Shown here: in pieces, positions 1 to 6,071 of the stretch
Numbering within the stretch: position 1 is the stretch's first letter
Layout: each line of letters starts with the position of its first letter
NCBI GenBank assembly: GCA_031281855.1
Contig: JAITEW010000311.1
Location: forward strand, 1 to 9,954
From: Treponema sp.
Lineage (GTDB): Bacteria > Spirochaetota > Spirochaetia > Treponematales > Breznakiellaceae
Reading direction: 5' to 3'
Length of the DNA: 9,954 nt
The notes under the pieces: model-generated
What the model saw: the letters and a program-made list of their open reading frames with translations, nothing else
What the model was told of the DNA's origin: nothing
The model's database searches: none
Translations under genes and position numbers: made by a program

Positions 1-943
1 TTGCGGCGCCTTCGGCGGGGTCGAGGGAGCTGAGGGCGTCCAGCATACGGTCCATATCTTTTTTGAAATCCTCAGGGGGCCGGAAAAGATCCAGCCTTAT
101 GGCCATGAAAAAGTGGCAGACCCTGGCGGAGGTGATTTCCGAATCCTTTACGTCCCTGCCGAAGGTTCCGCCTGAACACAGGGCGGTCATGATGTCCACC
201 AGGACCGCCAGGCCGTAACCCTTGTGGCCTCCCAGGGATTCCCCTTCGCCGCCCAGGGGCAGGAGGCCGCCGCCGCGCTGACAGAGCATGTCTTCCAGGA
301 GCCGCCCGGGGTCCTGCGCCGCGAGGCCGCCGGTCCCTACGGCCCAGCCTGGGGGCAGGGGCTTCCCTTCCCTGGCGCAGACCTCCACCTTTCCCCTGGT
401 CACCGTAGTGGTGGCCATGTCCAGGCTGAACATCCTGCCGCCTGAAGCCGGGGCCGCGAAGGCAATGGGGTTGGTACCGAAGGCGGCTTCCCTGGCGAAG
501 GTGGGAACCCCCAGGGCCGCGGTGTTGGTCATAGCAACACCCAGCATGTCTTCTCTGGCGGCCATTTCCGCGTAGTACCCGGCGATGCCGAAGTGGTTGG
601 AATTCCGCACGCTGCACGCGCCTATACCGTGTTCCCCCGCTTTGGCGATGACGCGCTCCATGCTTTTTTTGCTCACAGAAAGGCCCATGCCGCCATGGGC
701 ATCCAAAACCAGTGAAACCGGGGTTTCCCGGAGTACCTCAGGTTCGACGCCGCCCTTCATACGCCCGGCTTTGAGGCCCTCGGCGTAGCGTTTTATACGG
801 GCAACGCCGTGGCTTCGTATACCCCGGGCGTCGGCGGCTGCAAGGATACAGGCGGAATCCAGGGCTTCCTCCCGGGGCAGACCCAGAGCTTCAAAGATAG
901 AGGCGCAGAAAGATTCCAGTTCCTGTCTGGGTATGTAAACCAC
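1..943 (-). CDS. Malate/L-lactate dehydrogenase family (Ldh2/YlbC-type) NAD(P)-dependent oxidoreductase, C-terminus cut by window edge
   Basis: The minus frame from a GTG at 943 is open for 314 codons to the window edge. Hallmarks of the type-2 malate/lactate dehydrogenase family are visible: DARGIRSHGVAR (residues 38-49, with the conserved His45), NSNHFGIAGYY (114-124, His117), FGTNPIAFAAP (155-165, cofactor-loop region), DMATT (175-179), GWAVGTGG (199-206) and GGHKGYGL (238-245). Members reduce or oxidise 2-hydroxy/2-oxo acids (malate, L-lactate, ureidoglycolate, sulfolactate, diketogulonate) with NAD(P)H in the cytosol. The substrate cannot be told from sequence alone. Family members are usually about 330-360 residues, so only a short C-terminal piece should be missing. 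The GTG overlaps the stop of the upstream acyl-CoA ligase by one base (TAGTG), which points to translational coupling and fits the usual family start, a few residues before the first helix. The frame stays open upstream inside the ligase gene but has no ATG there. Family assignment is firm; substrate is unknown. Confidence 0.92.
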   Translation of the reverse strand, partial: MVYIPRQELESFCASIFEALGLPREEALDSACILAAADARGIRSHGVARIKRYAEGLKAGRMKGGVEPEVLRETPVSLVLDAHGGMGLSVSKKSMERVIAKAGEHGIGACSVRNSNHFGIAGYYAEMAAREDMLGVAMTNTAALGVPTFAREAAFGTNPIAFAAPASGGRMFSLDMATTTVTRGKVEVCAREGKPLPPGWAVGTGGLAAQDPGRLLEDMLCQRGGGLLPLGGEGESLGGHKGYGLAVLVDIMTALCSGGTFGRDVKDSEITSARVCHFFMAIRLDLFRPPEDFKKDMDRMLDALSSLDPAEGAA

Positions 944-2649
944 TACACCGAATCCCGCTTTATCTTTTTGGTAGTAGTCATCTCCATAGGATCTTCCAGG
1001 ATGATAGTCCTGGATATCTTCTGATAAGGAAGGAGGCGCTGGTTGACTTCGGATATGATGGCTTCGACGCGGGTCCTGACCTCTTCTTTGGAGCAAGCCG
1101 CGCCGGATTCGGTTTTGAACACCTCCGGGTTGGGGTAGACCAGGGCTTCGATGTCTTCTTTTTTCATTTTTTTGTCAGCCACATAGCCCCTGACCAGGAT
1201 CTGTTCGATTTCGTCAAAAAGCTGGAACTCGTTTTCGATTTCCTCGGGATAGACGTTTTTGCCCCCTTCGGTGACGATCATGTTTTTGGCCCTTCCGGTG
1301 AGGTAGAGGTAGTTTTCATCGTCCAGGTAGCCCAGGTCCCCGGTTTTAAGCCAGCCATCAGAGGTAAAAGCCGCGGCGGTTTCTTCGGGCATTTCGAAAT
1401 AGCCCTGCATCACCACAGGTCCTTTGACGATAACTTCCCCTATGCCCCGTTCATCGGGATTGAGGATCTTCATCTCTATCCCAGGGATGACTTTCCCTAC
1501 ACTGGTTTCCTTGTAGTGCTCAATGGGGTTGAGGTTGATGATGGGGCTAGTCTCGGTGAGGCCGTAACCCTGGACAAAATCAATGCCCAGTTGGTTGTAC
1601 TTACGGAACACGCTGGGCGCCAGGGGGCCGCCTCCGCAGATGCAGGTGCGCAGCGTAGTAAGGGAAGCCTTGTCCAGCACAGCGTGGAACATCTTTTTGC
1701 CCGGATTAACCTTAAAAACCTTTTTGATGAACCCCGACAGGGCCATAAGGGCTGATATGAGGGCGTAGACCACCGGACCTTTTTCCCGTATGCCCTTGAG
1801 TATTCCTGCCAAAAGCTTGTTGAAAAGCATGGGCACTCCCAGGAGCATGGTGACTTTTCCGTCTTTGAGTTCCTTGAGCATGGTCTTGACCACCATGCGC
1901 TTGCCGAAAACAACCTCCGCGCCGGTGGAAATGGTTTCGATAAACACCGCCAGCATGGTATAGGCGTGGTGGAGGGGCAGGAGGGCGTAGAACACGTCGG
2001 TGTGGTAGACCGGGAAAGGGGTCCCCTGGGCCAGGTAGCAGTCTGAAACCAGGTTCTGGTGGGTCAGCATGACACCTTTGGGCACCCCGGTAGTCCCTGA
2101 GGTAAAGAGGACAGCCGCCAGATCTTCTTCTTTCGCGGCTTCGATTTCAGCCTCCGGGCCGTCCAGCTCGTAGATATAGGTTCCCACGCCCTTACGGAGG
2201 GAGACGATGTGGCTCAGTTCTTTGGGGTTAGAGGTATAGTAGCCGTGTTTTTCTTCATCTACAAAGAGGATTTTCGCCTTAGCGGTTTTTAGCAACAGAT
2301 CGGTTTCTTCGTTTTTTATCTGATAGTCGATAGGCACCACAATGGCGCCCGCAAAAAGGACTCCCAGGTATGCCACAGTCCATTCAGGGGAATTTTTCCC
2401 CGTAACCGCCACTTTGTCGCCTTTGCGGATTCCCTTGCTGTGGAGCCACCTGGCTACGGCTTCAATGATCTTGAGGGATTCCTGGTAATTCAGGCTGATA
2501 CGGTCGGGTTCATAAATGGTAAAACAGGCCCGCTCCGCGAAACGGGAAACGATGATTCGGAACATTTCCGGCAGCGTAGGCCATTGGCCGTTAAAAGCTT
2601 TGCCCCGGTATTCATCCAGAAACGCCCAAGGCTTAAATGAACTGTCCAT
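943..2649 (-). CDS. AMP-forming acyl-CoA ligase (long-chain fatty acid-CoA ligase-like)
   Basis: This 568-residue protein belongs to the ANL (acyl-CoA synthetase/NRPS adenylation/luciferase) superfamily. It activates a carboxylic acid with ATP to the acyl-adenylate and then to acyl-CoA, releasing AMP and PPi. Motifs appear in order: the P-loop FTSGTTGVPKGV (182-193), the A5 motif GYGLTETSP (361-369), A7 KTGD (435-438), the hinge-containing A8 block GRAKNMIVTEGGKNVYPEE (452-470), and a C-terminal A10-like TTTKKIKR (558-565) carrying the expected catalytic lysine. Length and the YPEEIE ending of A8 resemble long-chain fatty acyl-CoA synthetases, but chain length is not predictable here. No signal peptide or membrane segment is obvious. 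ATG 2649 has a good ribosome site, AAGGGG, about 7 nt upstream. The downstream dehydrogenase begins within the stop codon, so the two are probably co-transcribed. A possible job is activating scavenged fatty acids for lipid synthesis; that is inference. Confidence 0.93.
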   Translation of the reverse strand: MDSSFKPWAFLDEYRGKAFNGQWPTLPEMFRIIVSRFAERACFTIYEPDRISLNYQESLKIIEAVARWLHSKGIRKGDKVAVTGKNSPEWTVAYLGVLFAGAIVVPIDYQIKNEETDLLLKTAKAKILFVDEEKHGYYTSNPKELSHIVSLRKGVGTYIYELDGPEAEIEAAKEEDLAAVLFTSGTTGVPKGVMLTHQNLVSDCYLAQGTPFPVYHTDVFYALLPLHHAYTMLAVFIETISTGAEVVFGKRMVVKTMLKELKDGKVTMLLGVPMLFNKLLAGILKGIREKGPVVYALISALMALSGFIKKVFKVNPGKKMFHAVLDKASLTTLRTCICGGGPLAPSVFRKYNQLGIDFVQGYGLTETSPIINLNPIEHYKETSVGKVIPGIEMKILNPDERGIGEVIVKGPVVMQGYFEMPEETAAAFTSDGWLKTGDLGYLDDENYLYLTGRAKNMIVTEGGKNVYPEEIENEFQLFDEIEQILVRGYVADKKMKKEDIEALVYPNPEVFKTESGAACSKEEVRTRVEAIISEVNQRLLPYQKISRTIILEDPMEMTTTKKIKRDSV

Positions 2650-2780
2650 AGTGGTTCCCCTTAAAAGTAGTATCCCGGCGCTTTTGGCGCCTTCGCCTTT
2701 TTATACAACAAAATCCCATTTTTGGACACCCTTCGTGCTGAAAGGTTGCATGTTTTCCGCATAATAGTACTATAGGTATT
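2650..2780. promoter_or_regulatory. Divergent intergenic region between acyl-CoA ligase and lipoprotein genes
   Basis: These 131 bases lie between two genes transcribed away from each other, so they must hold both start regions. For the plus strand, CATAAT (2760-2765) or TACTAT (2768-2773, with a weak TTGCAT at 2746-2751, 16-bp spacing) could be the -10 element. Either would place the transcript start within about 10 nt of the ATG at 2781, giving a very short leader with only a weak AGG before the start. For the minus strand, TATAAA (complement of 2700-2705) is the best -10, with only a poor -35. A 5-bp GC hairpin (2677-2691) would lie in the ligase leader. None of these elements is strong. 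Confidence 0.3.
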
Positions 2781-3500
2781 ATGCAGTACAGAATACACCC
2801 GGCCCTTGCGGGGGCCTTCGTTTTCGGCCTGGCCTGTTTTTCCTGCTCCGCCAGGATTGACGGAACCGTCAGGGAAGGGGGCCAGGCGGATCTTGCGGTC
2901 CGGACAGCCCTGGAACCCAGGATGAGCGCCTTGATCCGCAGTTTTCAGGCCGCCCTGGGGAGCGGTCCGGCGGAACTCATACTTGACGGCCCGGCTATCG
3001 GCAGATCCATGGCCGCCGCTCCCGGGATAGGTTCGGTTTCACTGAAAAACTCAGGCCCCGCGGCCCTGGAAGGCGATATCAAGGTTGCCCATGCAGGGGA
3101 TTTTCTTTCCGCAGGGGAGAAAAAATTCATCACCTTTACGGAAATTTCAGGCGGTGTTCCCTCAGGGAGCATCGTTATCGCCCTGGACCGGGAAACGGCG
3201 CCTGAAGTTATCGCCCTTCTTTCCGCCGACGCTGTGGACTATCTTTCGGCCCTTATGGCCCCTGCGGCTACAGGGGAGATCCTTTCGCGCCAGGAATATC
3301 TGGAACTCGTGGCCTCCCTTTACGGAAAGGCTGTTGCGGATGAAATTTCCTCAGCCAGGATCCGGGCTTACCTGGATTTTCCCGGTCCTGTCGTCTCTGT
3401 CCGCAGCGGGACGGCCTCTGGCAGAAGGGCGGAATTCGAGGTCCCGCTTCTGGATCTCCTGGTCCTGGACCGCCCCCTGCGCTACGAGGTGAACTGGTGA
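2781..3500 (+). CDS. Probable lipoprotein of unknown function, spirochaete-like lipobox
   Basis: I do not recognise a characterised family for this 239-residue protein. The N-terminus has one basic residue (Arg4), a hydrophobic stretch (about residues 7-21) and two candidate lipidation cysteines: Cys19 after GLA and Cys22 after CFS. Cys22 followed by SARIDG looks the more natural mature start, and such a lax lipobox is typical of spirochaetes. This suggests export and membrane anchoring, on the periplasmic side or surface. The mature part has no further long hydrophobic segment. It contains LEPRMSALIRSFQAAL (44-59), probably a helix, and alternates Gly/Ala-rich loops with short strands. There are no cysteines beyond the signal region. 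ATG 2781 is preceded only by a weak AGG, and a near-leaderless transcript is possible. It diverges from the acyl-CoA ligase and converges on the fucosidase, so it is probably monocistronic. Coding status is good; function is unknown. Confidence 0.75.
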   Translation: MQYRIHPALAGAFVFGLACFSCSARIDGTVREGGQADLAVRTALEPRMSALIRSFQAALGSGPAELILDGPAIGRSMAAAPGIGSVSLKNSGPAALEGDIKVAHAGDFLSAGEKKFITFTEISGGVPSGSIVIALDRETAPEVIALLSADAVDYLSALMAPAATGEILSRQEYLELVASLYGKAVADEISSARIRAYLDFPGPVVSVRSGTASGRRAEFEVPLLDLLVLDRPLRYEVNW

Positions 3501-3529
3501 CGCTTTGAGGGCGCTACAGTTCCCTATCT

Positions 3530-4843
3530 CTATTTAAGGGTAATTTCCACTACCGTATCTATAGGATCCCTCAAAGGGTAACTATCGGAACTCATGGGGT
3601 TGAGGAAAAAGAAGGCGTGTTCGGGGTATTCCGCCAAATTCCAGTAGTTAGCCTGTTTTATCTCGCTCCGGTCAGAAAGGAGCCGGATTTTTTCGATCTT
3701 TCCCGCCATGTTAGGCAGGCAGATCCCCCCGGCTTGGGCTTCCAGTACATGGGCGTAGAGCTTGTTCCCTTTCCGGGTAAAGCGGCCCCATTCGGGTTTT
3801 TCCATATCCGCAGCGCCGCAGCAGTAAATGCTCTCCCCGTTTTCGTCCATCCAGCGGCCTACCTGTTCCAGGATCTCCGCAGATTCCCGGGGAATCCGGC
3901 CTTTGGCGTCAGGCCCCACGTTAAGGAGGAGGTTCCCGTTCTTGGATACGCATTCGGTAAGCATACGCACTACCATCTCCGGGCTTTTCCAGTGGCTGTC
4001 CCAGGCGCAGTAACCCCAGTGGTTGTTCAAGGTGATGCAGGCTTCCCAGGGTACCGGGTCTCCCAGTTCGTTCAGGATCCCCTTAGGGGGTATCATCTGT
4101 TCAGGACACGCGAAATCGCCGGCAAAATCCGAAGGATTGGCAGTGAGTATGGTGCCTGATTCCTCGCCGGAACCTTCCAGGCGGTTGTCGGTAATGACAT
4201 GGGGCTGGAGGGAACGTACCATGTCGATGAGTTCCTGGGCTTTCCACTTCGATCCCTTCATATCAGCATAGGAAAAATCGAACCACATAATCTCAATCTT
4301 GCCGTACTCCGTTAACAGCTCCCGGATTTGGCCGTGCATAAACTCCAGATAGCGGTTAAAATCACGGTTTTCGTTTCCCTCTTTCGGATTGTCCCTCATA
4401 GGATGCTGGCGGTCGCCGTAATGGGGGAAGTCCGGGTGCCTCCAGTCGATAATGGAGAAATAAAGCCCTGTCCGTATTCCTTCGGCCCTGAAAGCTTCGA
4501 GGTATTCCCGGACAAGGTCCCTCCCTGCAGGGGTATTGGTAGCCTTGAAATCCGTCAGCTTCGTGTCCCAAAGGCAAAAACCGTCGTGGTGCTTGGCGGT
4601 AAGCACGGCGTATTTCATGCCCGCTTTTTTGGCCAAAGCGGCCCATTCCCGGGGATTGTATTCTTTCGCGGAAAATTCCCGGAAATACTCAAGATAATCC
4701 TCCTGCGGGATTCGTTCCGTGCTGCGGACCCATTCGCCTCTTGCGGGGATGGAATAAAGGCCCCAGTGGATAAACATGCCAAACCGGGCTTCCCTGAACC
4801 ATTGGGTGCGCGCGGTCCGTTCTGCAATATTCGTATTTGTCAT
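3530..4843 (-). CDS. Alpha-L-fucosidase, glycoside hydrolase family GH29, cytosolic
   Basis: With a start at ATG 4843 this is a 437-residue GH29 enzyme, which releases alpha-L-fucose from fucosylated glycans by a retaining mechanism. Visible signatures: WFREARFGMFIHWGLYS (15-31), AKHHDGFCLWDT (83-94), TGLYFSIIDWRHPDFP (125-140), IEIMWFDFSYAD (183-194), in which Asp189 sits where the GH29 nucleophile lies, and NHWGYCAWDSHWKS (274-287), followed by NGNLLLNVGPDAKGRIP (302-318). Glu248 in ACPEQMIP is a plausible acid/base by comparison with the family; that is inference. There is no signal peptide, so it would act on imported oligosaccharides. The open frame continues upstream to 5020, but the extension has no family similarity and overlaps hndA on the other strand. 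The chosen start gives the usual short lead before the first motif. It lacks a Shine-Dalgarno sequence, and a candidate promoter would put the transcript start at or next to the ATG. It is divergent from the hydrogenase operon and may be plant- or host-glycan related. Confidence 0.93.
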   Translation of the reverse strand: MTNTNIAERTARTQWFREARFGMFIHWGLYSIPARGEWVRSTERIPQEDYLEYFREFSAKEYNPREWAALAKKAGMKYAVLTAKHHDGFCLWDTKLTDFKATNTPAGRDLVREYLEAFRAEGIRTGLYFSIIDWRHPDFPHYGDRQHPMRDNPKEGNENRDFNRYLEFMHGQIRELLTEYGKIEIMWFDFSYADMKGSKWKAQELIDMVRSLQPHVITDNRLEGSGEESGTILTANPSDFAGDFACPEQMIPPKGILNELGDPVPWEACITLNNHWGYCAWDSHWKSPEMVVRMLTECVSKNGNLLLNVGPDAKGRIPRESAEILEQVGRWMDENGESIYCCGAADMEKPEWGRFTRKGNKLYAHVLEAQAGGICLPNMAGKIEKIRLLSDRSEIKQANYWNLAEYPEHAFFFLNPMSSDSYPLRDPIDTVVEITLK

Positions 4844-4844
4844 A

Positions 4845-4873
4845 TTGCTAAAATATTCTATAGGGTATAAAAT
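4845..4873 (+). promoter_or_regulatory. Candidate promoter of the hnd hydrogenase operon
   Basis: TTGCTA (4845-4850, four of six matches to TTGACA) and TAAAAT (4868-4873, five of six matches to TATAAT) are separated by 17 bp on the plus strand, in the only sizeable gap upstream of the operon. The predicted transcript start near 4880 would give a leader of about 43 nt ending in the GGGGG ribosome site before hndA. The element shares nearly all its DNA with the candidate fucosidase promoter on the other strand. The whole gap 4844-4922 is about 28% G+C. Downstream, 4893-4902 (GATATATATC) is a perfect 10-bp palindrome that could be an operator or simply low-complexity AT sequence. Confidence 0.4.
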
Positions 4874-4878
4874 ATCAA
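4850..4878 (-). promoter_or_regulatory. Candidate promoter of the fucosidase gene, implying a leaderless mRNA
   Basis: On the minus strand, TTGATA (complement of 4873-4878, five of six matches to TTGACA) is followed after exactly 17 bp by TATTTT (complement of 4850-4855, four of six matches to TATAAT). Only six bases separate this -10 from the A of the ATG at 4843, so the predicted transcript start falls on or beside the start codon. That fits the absence of any Shine-Dalgarno sequence before this ATG. The region is AT-rich, so chance matches are a real concern. Confidence 0.35.
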
Positions 4879-4922
4879 TATCTCTTAAAAAGGATATATA
4901 TCGATTTCTATGGGGGTTGTCC

Positions 4923-5417
4923 ATGGCAGCGGCAAAAGCTACTCCGGGGGATATTGTATTCCCGCCGGATCTGGTTTCGTTCATCAATGAATGGAAGGTT
5001 AAACCCGGCAGTCTTATCATGATCCTGCATAAGACTCAGGAGACCTTTGGTTTCATTTCCCGGGAAGCGGCGGAAAAGCTCTCGCTTCTTACGGGAATTC
5101 CCCTGGCAAGGATCTACGGGGTCATCACGTTTTATCATTTCTTTAAAACCACGAAACCCGGAAAGCACCGGATCTCCGTGTGCCTTGGGACCGCGTGTTA
5201 CCTTAAAGGCGGCGCGGACCTGATTGAGGAAGCCCGCAGCCTTTTGGGTCTTGCGGAAGGGGGCGTTACGGAAGACGGCCTTTTTTCTATTGATCCGGTG
5301 CGCTGCGTGGGGTGCTGCGGTCTCGCGCCGGTCATGACTGTAGGGAACGATACGTACGGCAAACTCACTAAGGAAATGCTTCCTGAAATCATCGCCAAGT
5401 ATCAGAACGTGAAATAA
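4923..5417 (+). CDS. hndA: HndA: NuoE-like [2Fe-2S] subunit of soluble [FeFe] hydrogenase
   Basis: This 164-residue protein is the NuoE/24-kDa-type thioredoxin-fold subunit of NAD(P)-linked [FeFe] hydrogenases (HndA/HydC). It relays electrons to or from the flavoprotein HndC. The four [2Fe-2S] ligands are in place: Cys87 and Cys92 (C-x4-C in VCLGTACYLKGG) and Cys128 and Cys132 (C-x3-C in RCVGCCGLAP). The N-terminal helical domain carries the usual PRxAAEKLS-type region (46-54) and the IYGVITFYHFF stretch (64-74). I chose ATG 4923 because the GGGGG at 4912-4916 lies at good spacing and the protein then has family length. An open frame continues upstream to 4776, but that part is AT-rich promoter DNA plus antisense fucosidase sequence. 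It is the first gene of the hnd operon; the stop overlaps the ATG of a 15-codon open frame, and the HATPase gene follows after 48 nt. Confidence 0.95.
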   Translation: MAAAKATPGDIVFPPDLVSFINEWKVKPGSLIMILHKTQETFGFISREAAEKLSLLTGIPLARIYGVITFYHFFKTTKPGKHRISVCLGTACYLKGGADLIEEARSLLGLAEGGVTEDGLFSIDPVRCVGCCGLAPVMTVGNDTYGKLTKEMLPEIIAKYQNVK

Positions 5418-5464
5418 TGGCTGTTCAACGGCGCTACGGGCTGCTTAAAACCGGGAGATTGTAA
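5417..5464 (+). CDS. Possible 15-codon coupling ORF between hndA and the HATPase gene
   Basis: An ATG overlaps the hndA stop by one base (TAATG). It opens 15 codons (MAVQRRYGLLKTGRL) ending at TAA 5462-5464, one base before the GTG start of the next gene. It has no Shine-Dalgarno sequence of its own and resembles no family I know. The arrangement could carry terminating ribosomes from hndA to the next start, or it may be a chance open frame in spacer DNA. Coding status is doubtful. Confidence 0.15.
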   Translation: MAVQRRYGLLKTGRL

Positions 5465-5465
5465 G

Positions 5466-6050
5466 GTGCATTTTACCCTGGCTGACCTGGTAACCGATAT
5501 CACCCAAAACGGAGCGGAATCCGGGGCCAGTCTGGTAGAGCTTGAGATAAGTGAAACCGAAAAGCCTGACCCTGCCCGTCCCGGCGGCGGCAGGGAATTT
5601 CGTTTTACTGTACGGGATAACGGCAAAGGGATGGATCCTGATGAACTGAAGAGGGCTCAGGATCCTTTTGTTACCGACGGGATAAAGCACCCTCACCGCA
5701 AAGTGGGGCTAGGGGTGCCTTTTCTGATCCAGACCGCTGAAGCTTCAGGCGGGGGCTGGAAGATGGATTCCGTCAAGGGAAAGGGAACCGAAGTCTGCGC
5801 GTGGTTTGATCTAACCAACGTAGACACCCCTCCTGTAGGGGACCTGCCGGGCCTGTTCCGGACCGTGATTCTTTTTAAGGGCCCTGAGGAAATGGTTATC
5901 CGCCGTTCAGGCAATCTTGAGGGCCGGAAGGTGTGTTACGAGGTCCGCAAGTCGGAGCTTGCGGACGTCCTGGGGGATCTGGAAGACACCCAGTCCCTTG
6001 TTTTGCTGGATCAGTATTTGAGATCACTGGAAGAACCTGACGAAGAATGA
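5466..6050 (+). CDS. Stand-alone HATPase_c (GHKL) domain ATP-binding protein within the hydrogenase operon
   Basis: The 194-residue product is essentially one GHKL-type ATP-binding domain, as in histidine kinases and MutL. The boxes are visible: N-box DLVTDITQNGAESGA (7-21, Asn15), G1 box DNGKGM (51-56), a loop with DPFVTDG (66-72), G2 box GLGVPFL (81-87) and GKGTEV (105-110). There is no HisKA dimerisation or phospho-acceptor domain, sensor domain, transmembrane segment or receiver, so it is not a complete sensor kinase. Residues from about 120 onward are a short extension I cannot assign. GTG 5466 is preceded by GGGAG (5453-5457) at 8 nt. It lies between hndA and hndB, and similar proteins are known inside other HydABC/Hnd clusters of anaerobes. 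A role in assembly, activation or control of the hydrogenase is inference. The domain call is strong; the biological role is unknown. Confidence 0.88.
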   Translation: MHFTLADLVTDITQNGAESGASLVELEISETEKPDPARPGGGREFRFTVRDNGKGMDPDELKRAQDPFVTDGIKHPHRKVGLGVPFLIQTAEASGGGWKMDSVKGKGTEVCAWFDLTNVDTPPVGDLPGLFRTVILFKGPEEMVIRRSGNLEGRKVCYEVRKSELADVLGDLEDTQSLVLLDQYLRSLEEPDEE

Positions 6051-6071
6051 AGAATAATTTAGGAGAAGAAA

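Noticed and set aside
72..617. A 181-codon minus-strand frame inside the dehydrogenase gene
   Set aside because: It is Arg/Gly/Pro-rich with no family similarity, while another frame of the same strand encodes the clear Ldh2-family protein through the same bases.
2677..2691. GC-rich inverted repeat (GGCGC, 5-nt loop, GCGCC) between the ligase and the lipoprotein gene
   Set aside because: The stem is only 5 bp and no T-run follows directly on either strand. It lies upstream of the ligase rather than after a gene, so it is not a convincing terminator; at most it is a small leader hairpin.
2735..2750. A sigma-54-like -12 element (TTGCA) before the lipoprotein gene
   Set aside because: The required GG at the -24 position is absent at the right spacing.
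3501..3529. Possible bidirectional terminator between the convergent lipoprotein and fucosidase genes
   Set aside because: Only 3-4 bp complementary pieces (for example AGGG/CCCT) are present in these 29 bases, with no T-run, so I cannot support a hairpin terminator.
4776..4922. Upstream extension of hndA to an ATG at 4776
   Set aside because: This part is antisense fucosidase sequence followed by AT-rich intergenic DNA. It has no NuoE similarity, and ATG 4923 has a proper ribosome site and gives family length.
4844..5020. N-terminal extension of the fucosidase to an ATG at 5020, or to one at 4924
   Set aside because: The extension would overlap hndA coding sequence and the promoter gap. 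It has no GH29 similarity and no usable ribosome site, and the family normally begins shortly before the WFREARFG motif.
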